A DNA stretch of 64,000 bases from assembly GCF_000283155.1 (NCBI RefSeq), contig NW_004454179.1:5345443-5409442 (forward strand), written 5' to 3'. This DNA is from Ceratotherium simum simum (taxonomy: Eukaryota > Chordata > Mammalia > Perissodactyla > Rhinocerotidae). The notes beneath the pieces were generated by a model. It was not told the origin of the DNA, did not search any database, and saw only the letters and a program-made list of their open reading frames with translations. Made by a program: the position numbers and the translations under genes. Shown here in pieces: positions 50,884-63,474 of the stretch. The first letter of the stretch is position 1; every line of letters starts with the position of its first letter.

Positions 50884-51904
50884 CTGATAGTAGCCATGTA
50901 ATGTTTGTGAGGTGGTATCTTGTGGCTTCGGTTTGCATTTACCTAATGATTAATGTTTCTGAGCCTCTTTTCATGTTCTAATTGGTCATTTGTATACCTT
51001 GTTAGGAGAAATGGTTATTCAAGTCTGTTGCCTATTTTTAAAGCAGATTCGTGTATGTGTGTGTAATCCTTTTAATGTGCTGCTGGCTTTGTTTTCTTAG
51101 TAATTTGTTGAGAATTTTTGCACATTGGGTGGGTTTGGACAAATGTGTAATAATGTGTATCCACTATTGTGGTATCATACAGAGTAGCTTCACAGCCCTA
51201 AAAACCCTCTGTGCTCTTCCTGTTCACCCCTCCTTCCCAGGCCAGCCCTGGGCCACCACTGATCTTCTTGCTGTCTCCATGGTATTTCCTTTTCCAGATA
51301 TCATATAGTTGGAATCATATAGTATATAGCCTTTTCAGAGTGGCTTCTTTCACTTAGTAATATGCATTTAAATTCCTGTGTGTCTTTTCACGGCTTGACA
51401 TCTCATTTCTTTTTAGTGCTGAACAGTATTCCACTGTTTGTATGTACCACAGTTCATTTATCCCTTCACCTACTGAAGGAGCTCTTGATTGCTTCCAAGT
51501 TTTGGCAATTATGAACAAAGCTACTATAAATATCCATGTGCAGGTTTTTGCCGGGCATAAGTTTTCAACTCCTTTGGGTACACACACCAAGGAATGTGAT
51601 TGCTGGATTGCATGATAAGAGTATATTTAGTTTTGTAAGAAATCTCCAATCTGTCTTCCAAAATATTTGTACCATATTTCATTTCTATCAACAACGAATG
51701 AGAGTTCCTGTTACTATAAGTTCTGACTAGCATTTGGTGTTGTCAATGTTTTTCATTACGGCCATTTTAACATGTGTGTAATGGTTTCTCATTGTTGTTT
51801 TACAATTTGCACTTCCGTGATGACATATGATGTGGAGCATCTTTTCATATACTTATTTGTCATCTGTATATCTTCTTTGATAAGATGTCTTTTAAAGCCT
51901 TTCA
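50884..51904 (-). repeat. Old L1 fragments, minus strand (continued)
   Basis: ORF2 C-terminal sequence in reverse: 51733-51354 carries GTNILEDRLEISYKTK and ALFIIAKTWKQ. A stretch near 51060-51280 is less clear and may be a different L1 3' UTR. Confidence 0.7.
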
Positions 51905-52237
51905 CTCAGGGAACTCTCATCCACTGCTGGTGGGAGTGCAAACTGGTGCAGCCACTATGGAAAACAGTATGGAGATTCCTCAAAAAATCAAGGCTAGAAC
52001 TACCATATGATCCAGCTATTCCACTGTTGGGTATTTATCCAAAGAACTTGAAAACTCCAATTTGTAAAGGTACATGCACCCCTGTGTTCATTGCAGCGTT
52101 ATTCACAATAGCCAAGACTTGGAAGCAACCTAAGCGTCCATCAAGAGACGAATGGATAAAGAAGCTGTGGTATATATACACAATGGAATACTACTCAGCC
52201 ATAAGAAACGATGAAATCCAGCCATTTGTGACAACAT
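51905..52237 (+). mobile_element. Young L1 ORF2 3' part, cut by gap
   Basis: It matches 28990-29320 and 39745-40070 almost base for base and stops at the N run. Orientation is opposite to the L1 it interrupts. Confidence 0.88.
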
Positions 52238-52957
52238 NNNNNNNNNNNNNNNNNNNNNNNNNNNNNNNNNNNNNNNNNNNNNNNNNNNNNNNNNNNNNNN
52301 NNNNNNNNNNNNNNNNNNNNNNNNNNNNNNNNNNNNNNNNNNNNNNNNNNNNNNNNNNNNNNNNNNNNNNNNNNNNNNNNNNNNNNNNNNNNNNNNNNNN
52401 NNNNNNNNNNNNNNNNNNNNNNNNNNNNNNNNNNNNNNNNNNNNNNNNNNNNNNNNNNNNNNNNNNNNNNNNNNNNNNNNNNNNNNNNNNNNNNNNNNNN
52501 NNNNNNNNNNNNNNNNNNNNNNNNNNNNNNNNNNNNNNNNNNNNNNNNNNNNNNNNNNNNNNNNNNNNNNNNNNNNNNNNNNNNNNNNNNNNNNNNNNNN
52601 NNNNNNNNNNNNNNNNNNNNNNNNNNNNNNNNNNNNNNNNNNNNNNNNNNNNNNNNNNNNNNNNNNNNNNNNNNNNNNNNNNNNNNNNNNNNNNNNNNNN
52701 NNNNNNNNNNNNNNNNNNNNNNNNNNNNNNNNNNNNNNNNNNNNNNNNNNNNNNNNNNNNNNNNNNNNNNNNNNNNNNNNNNNNNNNNNNNNNNNNNNNN
52801 NNNNNNNNNNNNNNNNNNNNNNNNNNNNNNNNNNNNNNNNNNNNNNNNNNNNNNNNNNNNNNNNNNNNNNNNNNNNNNNNNNNNNNNNNNNNNNNNNNNN
52901 NNNNNNNNNNNNNNNNNNNNNNNNNNNNNNNNNNNNNNNNNNNNNNNNNNNNNNNNN
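52238..52957. other. Assembly gap (720 N)
   Basis: It probably hides the L1 3' UTR and the 5' part of the ERE whose end follows. Confidence 0.97.
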
Positions 52958-53080
52958 TCCCATATAAAGTGGAGGAAGATGGGCACAGATGTTAGCCCAG
53001 GGCCAGTCTTCCTCAGCAAAAAAAGAGGAGGATTGGCATATGTTAGCACAGGGCTGATCGCCTCACACACAAAAAAAAAC
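52958..53080 (+). mobile_element. 3' part of an ERE SINE
   Basis: TCCCATATAAAGTGGAGGAAGATGG and the CCAGTCTTCCTCAGC block match the ERE at 55298-55540; the 5' half lies in the gap. Confidence 0.88.
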
Positions 53081-53454
53081 TTTAAGGAGATCTAGCCTAT
53101 CCATTTTTTCTTTCATGTATTGTGCTTCTGGTATTGTATCTAAAAAGTCATTGCCATACCCAAGGTCTTCTAGGTTTTCTCCTATGTTACCTTCAAGGAT
53201 TTTTATAGTTTTCTGTTTTATGGCTGGGTCTATGATCCTTTCTGAGTTTGTCATTGTGAAGGTTGTAAGTACTGGGTCTAGATATTTTTTTTTTTTTTTT
53301 GCATATGAATGTCCAGTTTCCCAGCACCATTTGATGAAAAGACTATCTTTGCTCCATTGTATTACTGTTGCTCCTTTATCAAAGATCACTTGACTATCAT
53401 TATATTTTAAGTGGAATTCTTTTAGACAACATATGGTTGGGTCTTTTTTTGATC
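53081..53454 (-). repeat. Old L1 ORF2 fragment, minus strand
   Basis: The minus frame reads the ORF2 segment around FIKWCWETGHSYAKKK. It resumes the minus-strand L1 interrupted at about 51905. Confidence 0.75.
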
Positions 53455-53545
53455 CACTCAATAGGCGTATGTGGCTAGTGGCTACTGTATTGGACAGCAC
53501 AGATACAGAACATTTCCATCACTGCAGAAAGTTCTCTTGAGAGGG
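53455..53545 (-). mobile_element. hAT-type MITE fragment
   Basis: In reverse it reads CTGTCCAATACAGTAGCCACTAGCCACATACG, the start of a common mammalian hAT-derived MITE (possibly MER3). Confidence 0.5.
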
Positions 53546-53554
53546 TTGTCTTAG

Positions 53555-53870
53555 ACAAGTTGTCAGCAAACCACAGCCCAGTCAAATCCAGCCTGCCACT
53601 TGTTTTCATGTAGCCCGTAAGCTAAGAAATTTAAAATTGAAAAAAATCAAAAAAAGAACAATATATTGTGACATGTAAAAATTATATGAAATTTAAATAT
53701 TACAGTCCAGTAATATTGGAATACTCAAGCTTATTTCCTTTATGCAAGGTCTATGACTGTTTTTGTGTTACAACAGCAGAGTCAAGAATTGGCAACAGAA
53801 ACCCTGTTGCCCAAATATTCACTATCTGGCCCATTATAGGAAATGTTTGCCAACTCCTGTCTTACATCAT
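53555..53870 (+). mobile_element. hAT-type MITE
   Basis: It runs from GTCAGCAAACCACAGCCC to GTTTGCCAACTCCTG via CTATGACTGTTTTTGTG and ACTATCTGGCCCATTATAGG; the ends are inverted repeats of each other. The family is known to me by pattern but I do not assign its name. Confidence 0.6.
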
Positions 53871-54905
53871 TATCTCAACCTAGCTCCGCGGCTCCATCCT
53901 GTGGTAGAAGAAATCGTTTATCTGATTAGTAAGAAGATAGAATCAGCCACTCAGTGTTGCTTATTTCTATAATGGGCTATCCCATGCAGAAGGGAATGGG
54001 TCATCCCCTTGGGTTCTAGGCTTTCTGGACTCAGAAGCCACCAGGCACGACGTGATCTGCCGTGCAGAGAAATTTATGGGTGTGCTCAGCAGATGCAATG
54101 CTCCCCTCAAGCAGGTCCCCAAATCTGATATAGTAGATGGAGGAGACTGGCAATCTCCATCTGATTCCTCAGTCTATTTCCCATTTAGTTAGTAACAGGA
54201 GGACAAACCAGTTTTATTAATATTACCCTCATGCCTCAATATTAAAAAAGAAAAGCCTTTGCCTGGTTGTGATTTTTTGTGGGAAAAACAGTGGACTTGA
54301 AGTCATAAAATTTGCAACAGATCTGTGATCATCAGGGCAAGCCCCACTACATTTTGGTAAAGTCCTCGATTCCTTCTTCCCAGAAGATGGCAACAGTAAT
54401 TAGAGCCTTACCAAAGTTACACCTCTTTTTCTCTCAAGGAAATAGAAGTTTTAGTTGTATTATTCTTTTATTTTATTAGTAATATATTCTGGCTTCCAGT
54501 GGAATGGAGTAGCTTGTATCATACCAACTATAACGTCTGAATAAATATACAAACCATGTGTTAGAAGGCATTGAAAAGCTGCTAAGACAAAAACTTTTCT
54601 CAAAATTCTAGAGATGAGAGAATCTCAGAGACGTCAGCTGACACCTACAATAAATTTTAGACTATCTCTATTTCCAATTCTGAATCAGAGCAGGAAGCAT
54701 TACACCAATCTGACTGACTAGTGGAGGAGAGAAGAACTCTTTCTAGAAGAAGATAAACATCTCTGAAATATTCCATTTTTTTCATGTATAATGTCTCGTA
54801 TTTAACCAACATTTATTGGGCATTCCAAAGACACAATAATGTCCCCACAAAAACAAGAGTGGGAGGAGAAGACAAGAAAAATAGACCCAAACTAGATAAC
54901 ATCTC
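53871..54905. other. Intergenic, no feature seen
   Basis: No exon 8- or 9-like CYP2C sequence and no clear repeat, apart from a short ACCAACATTTATTGGGC block near 54808. Confidence 0.4.
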
Positions 54906-54909
54906 CCAC

Positions 54910-56050
54910 CCCGTTTTATGAGGCCAGTGTTACCCTGATATCAGAAATCTGACAAGAAAATTTTAAGAAAGAAAAATCACAGACCAGTATATTTATGAAT
55001 ATAAGTATAAAAGTCCAGAACAAAATACAGTAAATCAATCCCAGCTGTGTGCTTATACTTATAATATGTATATTTAGTGCAGTAAAGGAGGCCAAAATAT
55101 ACAATTATATCAATAGATGCAGGGAATCCATCTGACAGAATTGTACACACATTCATGACAAAATATCATACAAAAGTAAGAGATAGCGAACTTCCCTAAT
55201 GTGTAAAGATTATCTACCAAAATGAATATAAATCATCACAATCAATAGTGCAATGTTAAACCTCCGCCTCCACCTGGAGATCAAAATTGAAACAAGGTCG
55301 GGGCCGGCCGGTGGCGCAAGCAAGTGGTTGGGTGCGCGCACTCCGCTACGGCAGCCAGGGGTTCGCCGGTTCAGATCCCTGGCGAGCACCGACGCACCAC
55401 TTGGCAAGCCATGCTGTGGTGGCGTCCCATATAAAGTGGAGGAAGATGGGCATGGATGTTGGCACAGGGTCAGTCTTCCTCAGCAAAAAAAGAGGAGGAT
55501 TGACAGATGTTAGCACAGGGCTGATCTTCCTCACGAAAGAAAAATTGAACCAAGGAGGTCCACTAGCACCACTTTTTTGAACAATATCCTGGAAATCCTA
55601 GCCAATAGAATAATGCAATAAAGAGAAATTAAAATCATGTGTACCAGAAAATAAGAAATAAAAGGAAACAAATTGACAAACAAAACTCATAGATACAGAT
55701 GACAGATTGGTAGTTGCCACAGGGGAGGGGTTTGGTAAGTGGGCAAAATGAGTGAAGGGGTCAAGAGGTACAAACTTTCAGTTACAAATAAATAAGTCAG
55801 GGGACATAATGTACAGCATGGTGACTAGAGTCAATAATATTGTGTTCCATATTTGAAATTCGCTAAGAGAGTAAATCTTAAAAGTTCTCCTCATAAGAAA
55901 AACATTTTTTGTTAACTTTGTATGCAAATGGATGGTAATCAGACTTACCGTGGTGACCATTTTGCTGTATATACAAATATTGAATGGTTATATTGTACAC
56001 CTGACTAATATAATGTTGTATGTCAATTATACCTCAATAAAAAAAGAAAC
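54910..56050 (+). repeat. Old L1, split by an ERE
   Basis: ORF2 reverse-transcriptase scraps (54917-55290 and 55556-55640) are followed by an L1 3' UTR that ends near 56050 with CAATTATACCTCAATAAA. Confidence 0.75.
55298..55540 (+). mobile_element. ERE SINE inserted in L1
   Basis: A full ERE from GGGGCCGGCCGGTGGCGCAAG to the second CTGATCTTCCTCACG end. A 15-bp duplication (AAAATTGAAACAAGG at 55283-55297, AAAATTGAACCAAGG at 55541-55555) flanks it, and the host L1 reads on across the site. Confidence 0.92.
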
Positions 56051-56625
56051 GAAACAAATATTAACCCCTACAGCAGGATTGTGTATGTAAAAATTCCAAA
56101 TGACTCTACACACAAATTATTAGCAATGATTAGTAAATTTAGCAAGAATGCATATAAAAGGTCATCGAAATTATAAAATTAATTATATTTCCATATACCA
56201 GATGCAAAGAAATGGAAAAAGCATTTTTTAAATTATGCAATTTATAATAGCGTCAAAAATGTTAACTCCTAGGAAAGACCTAACCAAAAACTGCGCAAGC
56301 CATTGCACTGAAAAGAAAACATTATTGAAAAAAATAAACAAAGCTCAAATAAATTGGAAGCATATGCCATATTCATGAATTCAAAGATTCATGTCAATTC
56401 TTTTCAAGAAAACAAGTCTTTTCAAATTAATCTGTAGATTTAATGTCATCCTGATAAAATCCCAGGAGAGTGATTTGGGAAATTAACAAACTAATACTAA
56501 AATTTATTTGGAAATGTAAACAGCTAAGAGTAGAAAAAACAATCTTGAAGAAGCGGAACAAATATGGAAGATTTACACTGCCAGCTATCAAGACCTGTTA
56601 TAAAGCTTTATAGCCTGTATTGGGT
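56051..56625 (+). repeat. Second old L1 ORF2 fragment
   Basis: Blocks such as TATTTCCATATACCAGATGCAAAG and GGAAATGTAAACAGCTAAGAG follow the ORF2 C-terminal order; all frames broken. Confidence 0.6.
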
Positions 56626-56762
56626 ACAATACAAGTCCTTCAAGCTGCCAAATATATGATTTTTGCATTTCTCTCATATTGCTTTGTTGGAAGAGTGGAA
56701 CCATGCTGTGAATATGGGAACTCCAAGAGTACTGAGGTCAATGTATGAGAAACAAATCTGAC

Positions 56763-56950
56763 CTTAGGGATGAGGTAGTTTCTGAATTTATTGTCACAGG
56801 TCACTGTGTGAGGCAGAGGGGTGGGGATGAGGTCAATGTATCTATGGATCTCGTGCACCATGGCATCCTTGTAGGGCGTGTGGCTCCTGTCCTGCATAGA
56901 GGGGCTTCAGTGTCCGCCAATCACACAGTCAATCTCTTCCTGGACTTTAG
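56763..56950 (-). pseudogene. Relic B exon 7
   Basis: It keeps the full 188 bp, a CAG acceptor and a GTCAGA donor. The coding sequence is CYP2C-like throughout ([19 protein letters not shown], with the ExxR pair kept as EIHR) apart from one TGA at 56909-56907. The intact gene has CGA there, so this is a CpG-type C-to-T change. Confidence 0.92.
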
Positions 56951-59821
56951 CTGGTAAGATACAAGTAAGACTGATGGAAAAAAAGTAAAATGGCACATTT
57001 GCCACAGCAATTCAGGGTTATATTAAGAATTATTAAGGTGTCCAAACACCACTATAAACATAAGTTATATGCTCAGAAGTACAACTAGACTTAGAGAATT
57101 GCTATAAAATAGATACATATAACTCTCGTTATACATATAATACATATACAAATAATACATATAATGATACAAATAATATATATAATCAATACAAGCTAGG
57201 CATAGATATATCTGTACATACCTACATATTACAATACAGGACAATTAATACAAATAGAAATGATGAAATGTTTCAAAATATGAACAGTTATCACATAATT
57301 AACTCAAGAAATTATTGTCACTGCAGAAAGAAAAAAAAGAAATTACTTTTAATTTATATCAAAATAATGTATGAGTTTTAAAAATTAAATTCTACTAATG
57401 AATCTATATGTATTTATGTCTGTGTGTGTGTGTATGCAACTTGCAATGGTACCCTCCTCAACTTCCCACTCCCCAGATGTAGCCTTTTTGACTCATTCTA
57501 GCAGTTTCTTCTCTAATGTATACACACATTTCAAAACAATGACTCTATATTTGTTTCTATTTATTTATTTATCCAGTTTTAGGCAATACTGAATGAAGTT
57601 CTGGTATGAGAGATGAGGATTTGCATCTCCATCACCACTCCATACAGAATACCCATGAATAGATACACACACAATTGCATATGCACACACTGGCCCTAAC
57701 TCCACTTTTGCCTATATATTTTTATCATAATTTTCATTATATTAATATACATTGTTTATACCACTATAACCACATAAATATTGTTCACTCGTAAGATAAC
57801 TATGATTATTTTTCATTTTGTATATTTTTTAACTTACAATTTCTTATTGTAAACTTACAATTTACAATAAATAAGCAATTTATATCCATTCCTAAATTTC
57901 TAGTTGCCTATTTAGAATTACTTCCAAATGTTCAGGCTCATGTTTTAAACTCCTAGTAATAATTTTCCAAATGCTCAAACCTCAGATTATCAATCCTTCT
58001 CTTTTATTTTTCTTAACTTCTTGCACACCTGCTTTATCTACTTAGTACAATCTAAGCTGGTATTTCCCCAGGCCTGCTGCCAATTACCCTCCCTGAAACT
58101 TTCATCCTCCTACAGGAGGGCTTCCGATATCCTGGAGCACATGACCATGTCTGACTTGGTTTCAAATATTTGGATGGAGCATATCTTCCAGTAACTTTCT
58201 GAGAAAGCGGAAAGAGGAAGTAACATTTTTGGTAAACATGCACAACTGAAAATTGCTCTTTTTATAATACACAAGATAATAGTTGCTCTTGACAGTTCTG
58301 ACAACCTTCTGATTTCTAATCTTTGGTATATATGACCTGATTTAGCTCTGAAAGTTTTTATGATTTTAGCTTTACCCTGATGTTCTGAAATTTCATAAGC
58401 ATGTGTCTTGGGTGGAAGTTTTTCTTTCGTTTACTCTGTTAGACACATGGAGAGAATGTTCTGTCTTGATGGTGGAATATGAAGGTCTTTCCTTTGCAGC
58501 TATGCTTTCTCTGAAGTGTACATCTGGTTGCTAGTTTCAGGATGAAGGTTGGAGAAAAGAGCTAAGAGTCTCAGAATTCAAGAGGTGGCCTCAGACTTAT
58601 CCCCTCTTTTTAGCTCTGTGCTTCACTCTTTCCCTGCTTCTGCACAGTGTCCCTGAGTGCAGGCCTCTTATGTTCAGTTTCTCTAGAGAGTACACCTGTG
58701 TTTCCTGTGAGAGAAAAAGTTACCTGCTCAAAAAAATTGTAGAGAGAATCTGTACAACTGTACAAAACTGTACACATTGTAGAGGGAGCCTCCTGTCTTC
58801 TGCCTCATCTCCCCTAACTTATTAGACACTTGATACTTCCAAATAGTGAGACTTTGGGGATTTTGGGGACACACATTAGCTTTTCCATGTTGATAAATCT
58901 TCCTTTGACATTTAGGTTACAATTTCATCCTCTCTGCTGAGGTACTTATCACCCTCCCTTCCGCTCTCTGTGTTTCAGAAATTTTCTGAAACCTTGAAGG
59001 CTGCTTCCTGTACTCTTCTTCTTTAACTTCAAAGAACTAATTAATTTTCATTTGTAATTATTTTATAATCGTTTCAATGAGATCCTGACACAAGAAAAGA
59101 TAATGAATGTTTTTAATCTGCTGTGCGCAACTGGAACTCTTTTGAGGTAACTTTCTAAAATAAAATGTTCATAAAAGATAAAATTATTTACCCCACCCCC
59201 ACCCCCAAAAAATCTTACTTTGGCAAACCTAGTTTCCTGGAAACAGACTTTTGGAATAATAAAATTATTTAGGCACATCTTCTGCCTAAATACCAGCACC
59301 ATTCTTGTGAATCTAACCTTTTAGAATGCTTCTCAGACTGTAGAAATTTTTTTCAGGGTTCCTCACTAAATTCTAGAATTTCCACTTATGCTTCTATAAA
59401 GAGTTCCCATTTTCCCTACCCCAGCATTAGAACACTGTACTTTCAGAATGAGGGAAGATTTCTGCACAAACATACCTACCATTCAAAGCGGCCTTTTCTT
59501 AGGAAAACCAATATGTAATCTTAGGCCAATTCATGATGGCTGTTTCCTGACACAAATCACCTCCCAACGGAATCCAGACACTGCAGCAGAAATTTGCTGC
59601 TTTCCTTCTACCCACACTGTCCTTCACTTCTCTCAGTCACCAACCTCTCTTGTGCAAAGTTGTCTCATTTTATCCCTTCATTAAATTTAGACAAATTATA
59701 GCTAGTGGCACAGAAATTTCAATATTGAATCTTCTCTAAGAGAAATGAAAGGCAGGAAAGTAACAATGTCTTGCCAGATGTCTCTTCTGAGATTTACCCT
59801 GTTCACCATTTGTAGTCTTAC
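56951..59821. other. Relic B intron 6, mostly unassigned
   Basis: There are AT-rich microsatellite-like tracts at 57095-57200 and a (TG)n run at 57420-57433. The block 59325-59450 resembles relic A's intron 6. No coding signal. Confidence 0.45.
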
Positions 59822-59962
59822 CTGTGACTTCTCAGTACTTTATCAGAAGTAGGATTCCATATCTCAAAGTGGTGCTCATTTTTCTGTTCTAGCGGCAAAT
59901 AAATCAAATGCAGTGCTTATCAAATTTTCAATAGTAAATTCAGACTGTTGATTGTGATTTTC
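59822..59962 (-). pseudogene. Relic B exon 6
   Basis: It is 141 bp, one less than normal. The deletion lies in the oxygen-activation motif and brings a TGA into frame directly after it. The motif Gly is Arg. A further TGA would follow near the exon end in the original frame. Splice sites CTAG and GTAAGA remain usable. Confidence 0.88.
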
Positions 59963-61509
59963 CTAGAAATGATTTAGTGCAATTATTTGGCATATTAGTT
60001 TGCCAGCATATTTAACTGCAATAAATACAAAATAACTTAGATTGTTATAAAGTGAAGCCATCACAGACACTGAATCATGCATTATTAGAAAAAGCTGTTT
60101 TATGGCATGGGAGACTGCTGATTAGTTGGCCTGATCTTCATTTCGTACCCCCTTACTCCTTGCTTGCCTAAAAATTCCATTCACCATCCTTTTTGCAGTT
60201 AGGAGGGCCATGCAACATATGTTTTATGAATGAGATATAAACAAAAGCCTGGTGGAGCCACCTCTCTTTCCTTCTTCTTACTCAAAACACAGATGTGAAA
60301 GTGGAAGTGAGGCAGACATCATCTCAGGACAGCAGTATTTAAGCATGAAGATGAAGGTCTGTATACTGGGTATGGTGAAGAATAATGGAAGGTGCCTGAG
60401 TCTGATGTTTCAGGGCTACTGTGCTAACCCTAGACTGACCCACCACAAGACTCCTTGTATGTAAGATAAATAAACAATTTGTTGAAGACGTGGTTAATTG
60501 GGTTTTCTCTTATTTGTAAAGAAACATAATCTTAATGGATAGAAATGTGTAAATTAGGATCATAGCATGGAAGATGTAACAAGATTAAATCAAGAGTACA
60601 CAATTCTCTTCTCTGTTAAGTAATTTATCTCGACTCACTATAACCTGAATATTCATTATGAAGTTGAACTTGTCCAACAGCTCATATGGCAACACTTCCT
60701 AGAACAGATTATAGAGACAAAGAATGGATTCACAAAGACAAGACAGGGCAGGCCACTATGGTATTCCAGATGTGAGGCAATAGGCAACTTGGTCTAGGAA
60801 ACAAGTGCAGGAATGAATAGGAATTACAAACAAAAGTGACATCACAAACATGAAGACAGAGAGGTTGGGGAATTAATTACCCAGAAAAGATGAAATTGAG
60901 GGTAAGGGTAGTGTGGATACTGAGGATATGGGAATCAATAAATGGAGCTCTCACAAATTGATGTTTGGGAGAAAGCACTTAATAAAGACAACTAAGATTT
61001 ATTTAGGACTGAGGGGTTATGTGACACAGAATTGACAAAAAGGGGTTAATTTTAAATATTGACTAGAGGGTTAAAAATATATGTATATTTTCTAACCAGT
61101 CCATAGGCCAGCATTAATTTAATGGTGCTCTTATATATCCAGGTGACTTGTGGCATGTCTAATATTATGTAATCAACACCATTAAGGCAGACTTAACCCT
61201 CAGAAGAGGTGTACTTCCTAGAATGACAGTTATGTCCCTTATTAACATTGGCTTTCCACAGTTTCTAGCTTGTCAAATCCAAATTACTTTAAAGTCAGTA
61301 AGAAGAGCAGTATACTCATAAACCAATACTAATATTTCCAGCTGTTGAAGTGAATTTAGATATGTAGTGGTTATGTGCACATATCCAATGAAAATTAAGC
61401 TTGACTACATAAAGCAATGTTCTAAGAAATCAAAGAGGGTCTAAATAAATAGAAATGCATTGCATGTCATGAATTGAAACACTTAATATTGTTAAGGTGG
61501 CATTACTAG
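59963..61509. other. Relic B upstream flank
   Basis: The first 35 bp or so match relic A's flank. The block 60190-60530 has the layout of the unassigned repeat seen at 14475-14880 (AGATAAATAAACAATTTGTTG end). No exon 5 seen. Confidence 0.4.
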
Positions 61510-63470
61510 AGTAATGTCACGAGGACAACAGAGTAGGAAGATCCTGGAATCACTCCCTCCGCAGAAAAAACTATTGGCCTGGTATCAACTGTCTGAAGCA
61601 ACTATTTTGGTACTCTGGAGTCTAGTTGAACACTTACAGCATCCAGGGGAGTGCCTGATGAGAAAGAAGTTGATAAATTTCAGTGTCTAGCAGATACCAT
61701 TCTCCATACACCAGGTCCCCTGCAGGCAGCTGTGAGGACTGTGGCCCATATATGTGTTGCAGATTCCTAGTCCTAGGGTGGGCAATAGGGACCTTGTCCC
61801 AAAAAATCAGGGTTTTGTGTTGATCACATGCTTTTGACTACCAAGGGGCTAGCACAGAGCCTGGCCATTGTGTCAATCCCCACAGGCTGAATAGACTTCC
61901 TGAACAGCATTGCATAAGGGGATTTAAATGGACAGAATCCTTTTTTTTTTTTCTTATTATATTCAGACGTTTAAGGACATCTCTTCCCTGAGGAAGCCCA
62001 TACATTGGACATACTAGACAAAAACTTTAAATTCAATGTCTTAAATATGCTGAAAGAAACCATGAAGAAATCAAGGAAAGTAGGAGAACAACAATGAACA
62101 AGATAAATATATCAATAAAGAGATAGAATATATAAAAAATAACCAAATATAAATTCTGGACTTGAAAAGTATAATAGGTGAAAAATATTTAAAAATTCAT
62201 TAGAATGGTTCAATAGCACATTTGAGCAGGAAGAAGAAAGAAACAACTAACTTAAAGACAGTGAAGCTGGAATTACCCAATTGGAATAGTATAAAGAAAA
62301 AAGAAGGATGAATTTGAATAGAGTCTTTGGCACCCCATGAGACATACTGACAAACATATTGTGGGAGTCACAGAAGGAGAAGAGAGAAAGAAGGGCAGAA
62401 AAAATATTTGAAGAAATAATGGCTGAAAGCTTCCCAAACTTGATGACTGACATTATTCTACAGATCCAAGAAGCTCAATGAAACCCAAGCAGAATAACCT
62501 CAGAGACCCATACCAAGACAGTTTTAATTAAAAAGAAAAAGCAAAAAACAAAAAACAGAGCATCTTGAAAGCAGGAAGAGAAATTTACTCATCATGTACA
62601 AAGGATCATAAAAAAAGTAAGAGATGATTTCTCATCAGAAACATTGGATGTCAGAAGATAGTGGGATAATATCATTTAAAGTGGCAACAGAAAAATGACT
62701 TCTGTCGAAGGATCGTTAAAAAAAATTAATAAGATTCCAGTTTCTGTCATGGCATGTAAGGAGCTTAGAAATCGTGACTCCATCCTTACAACAAATAAAA
62801 AGCTGAGCAAATGAAAACATCAATAATTCTTCTTATATCCATCAGAGAAGTGAAGTTACAGAGAAAACCACTGTTTTCAAAATTGGGGAGACAGAAAAGT
62901 AGATACAGAGAATCATGACTTAGCAGAGCAGAAACCCATGAGCAGAAACCTCTGTGGGAACCAGTCCAGGGTAGTAAAACCTAAATGGCAATAACCAATT
63001 GCTGGAGGCTTAGTGTAGACAAGTCTGAGAGTTAAAATCTCTAGGGAGACCCTTCATAGAGGGGAACCCACACTTCTGTGAGTTTTACTTTCAGGATCTC
63101 TAACAGGTCCTCAGAGTTAATATCAGAGAAAAGTACCCTTTTGCTTCTGGCAAGAAGAGAAAAGGAACCATTTTGGAATATGCAAGAGCATTCAGTTGTT
63201 CTTCACGAGGTCTGCCCTCAGAAGAAACTATGTTACCAGAGCCTAACCTGCTTGGGTTTTATAAGAGCCTAACACACCTGGGGGACGGGGATACCCAACT
63301 CCAGCTGGCTCACGGCTTCCACAAGAGAGAAGAGAAATTCACAACCCCAGTCCCCCCTAGCCATACTGTTCCACCTACGAAGAGAGAGGAAAAACTGAGA
63401 AGTGTTGATGAAGTTCACAGTCCAGGGGCACAGGCTCAAAAAAACAAGAATGAGAGCTGGTTATAAGATA
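61510..63470 (+). repeat. L1 5' UTR and ORF1-like fragments
   Basis: ACAACAGAGTAGGAAGATCCTGG near 61527 resembles an L1 5' start. ORF1-like A-rich sequence with GAAGGAGAAGAGAGAAAGAAGGG follows at 61990-62690. A second 5' UTR-like, GC-richer block runs 62750-63470. No open frame. Confidence 0.5.
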
Positions 63471-63474
63471 TTGA

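Larger units (their letters stand above)
56763..59962 (-). pseudogene. CYP2C pseudogene relic B (exons 6-7)
   Basis: Two exons in gene order, exon 6 (59962-59822) and exon 7 (56950-56763), are separated by 2.9 kb, similar to the 2.3 kb of the intact gene. Exon 6 has lost one base and exon 7 has an internal TGA. Splice sites are still AG and GT. No exon 5 was found upstream to 61.5 kb and no exon 8 downstream. It is less decayed than relic A. Confidence 0.85.

Noticed and set aside
51772..53070. Very long open frames (up to 407 codons) across 52238-52957
   Set aside because: They consist mostly of undefined residues translated from the N gap; the readable ends are L1 ORF2 and SINE sequence.
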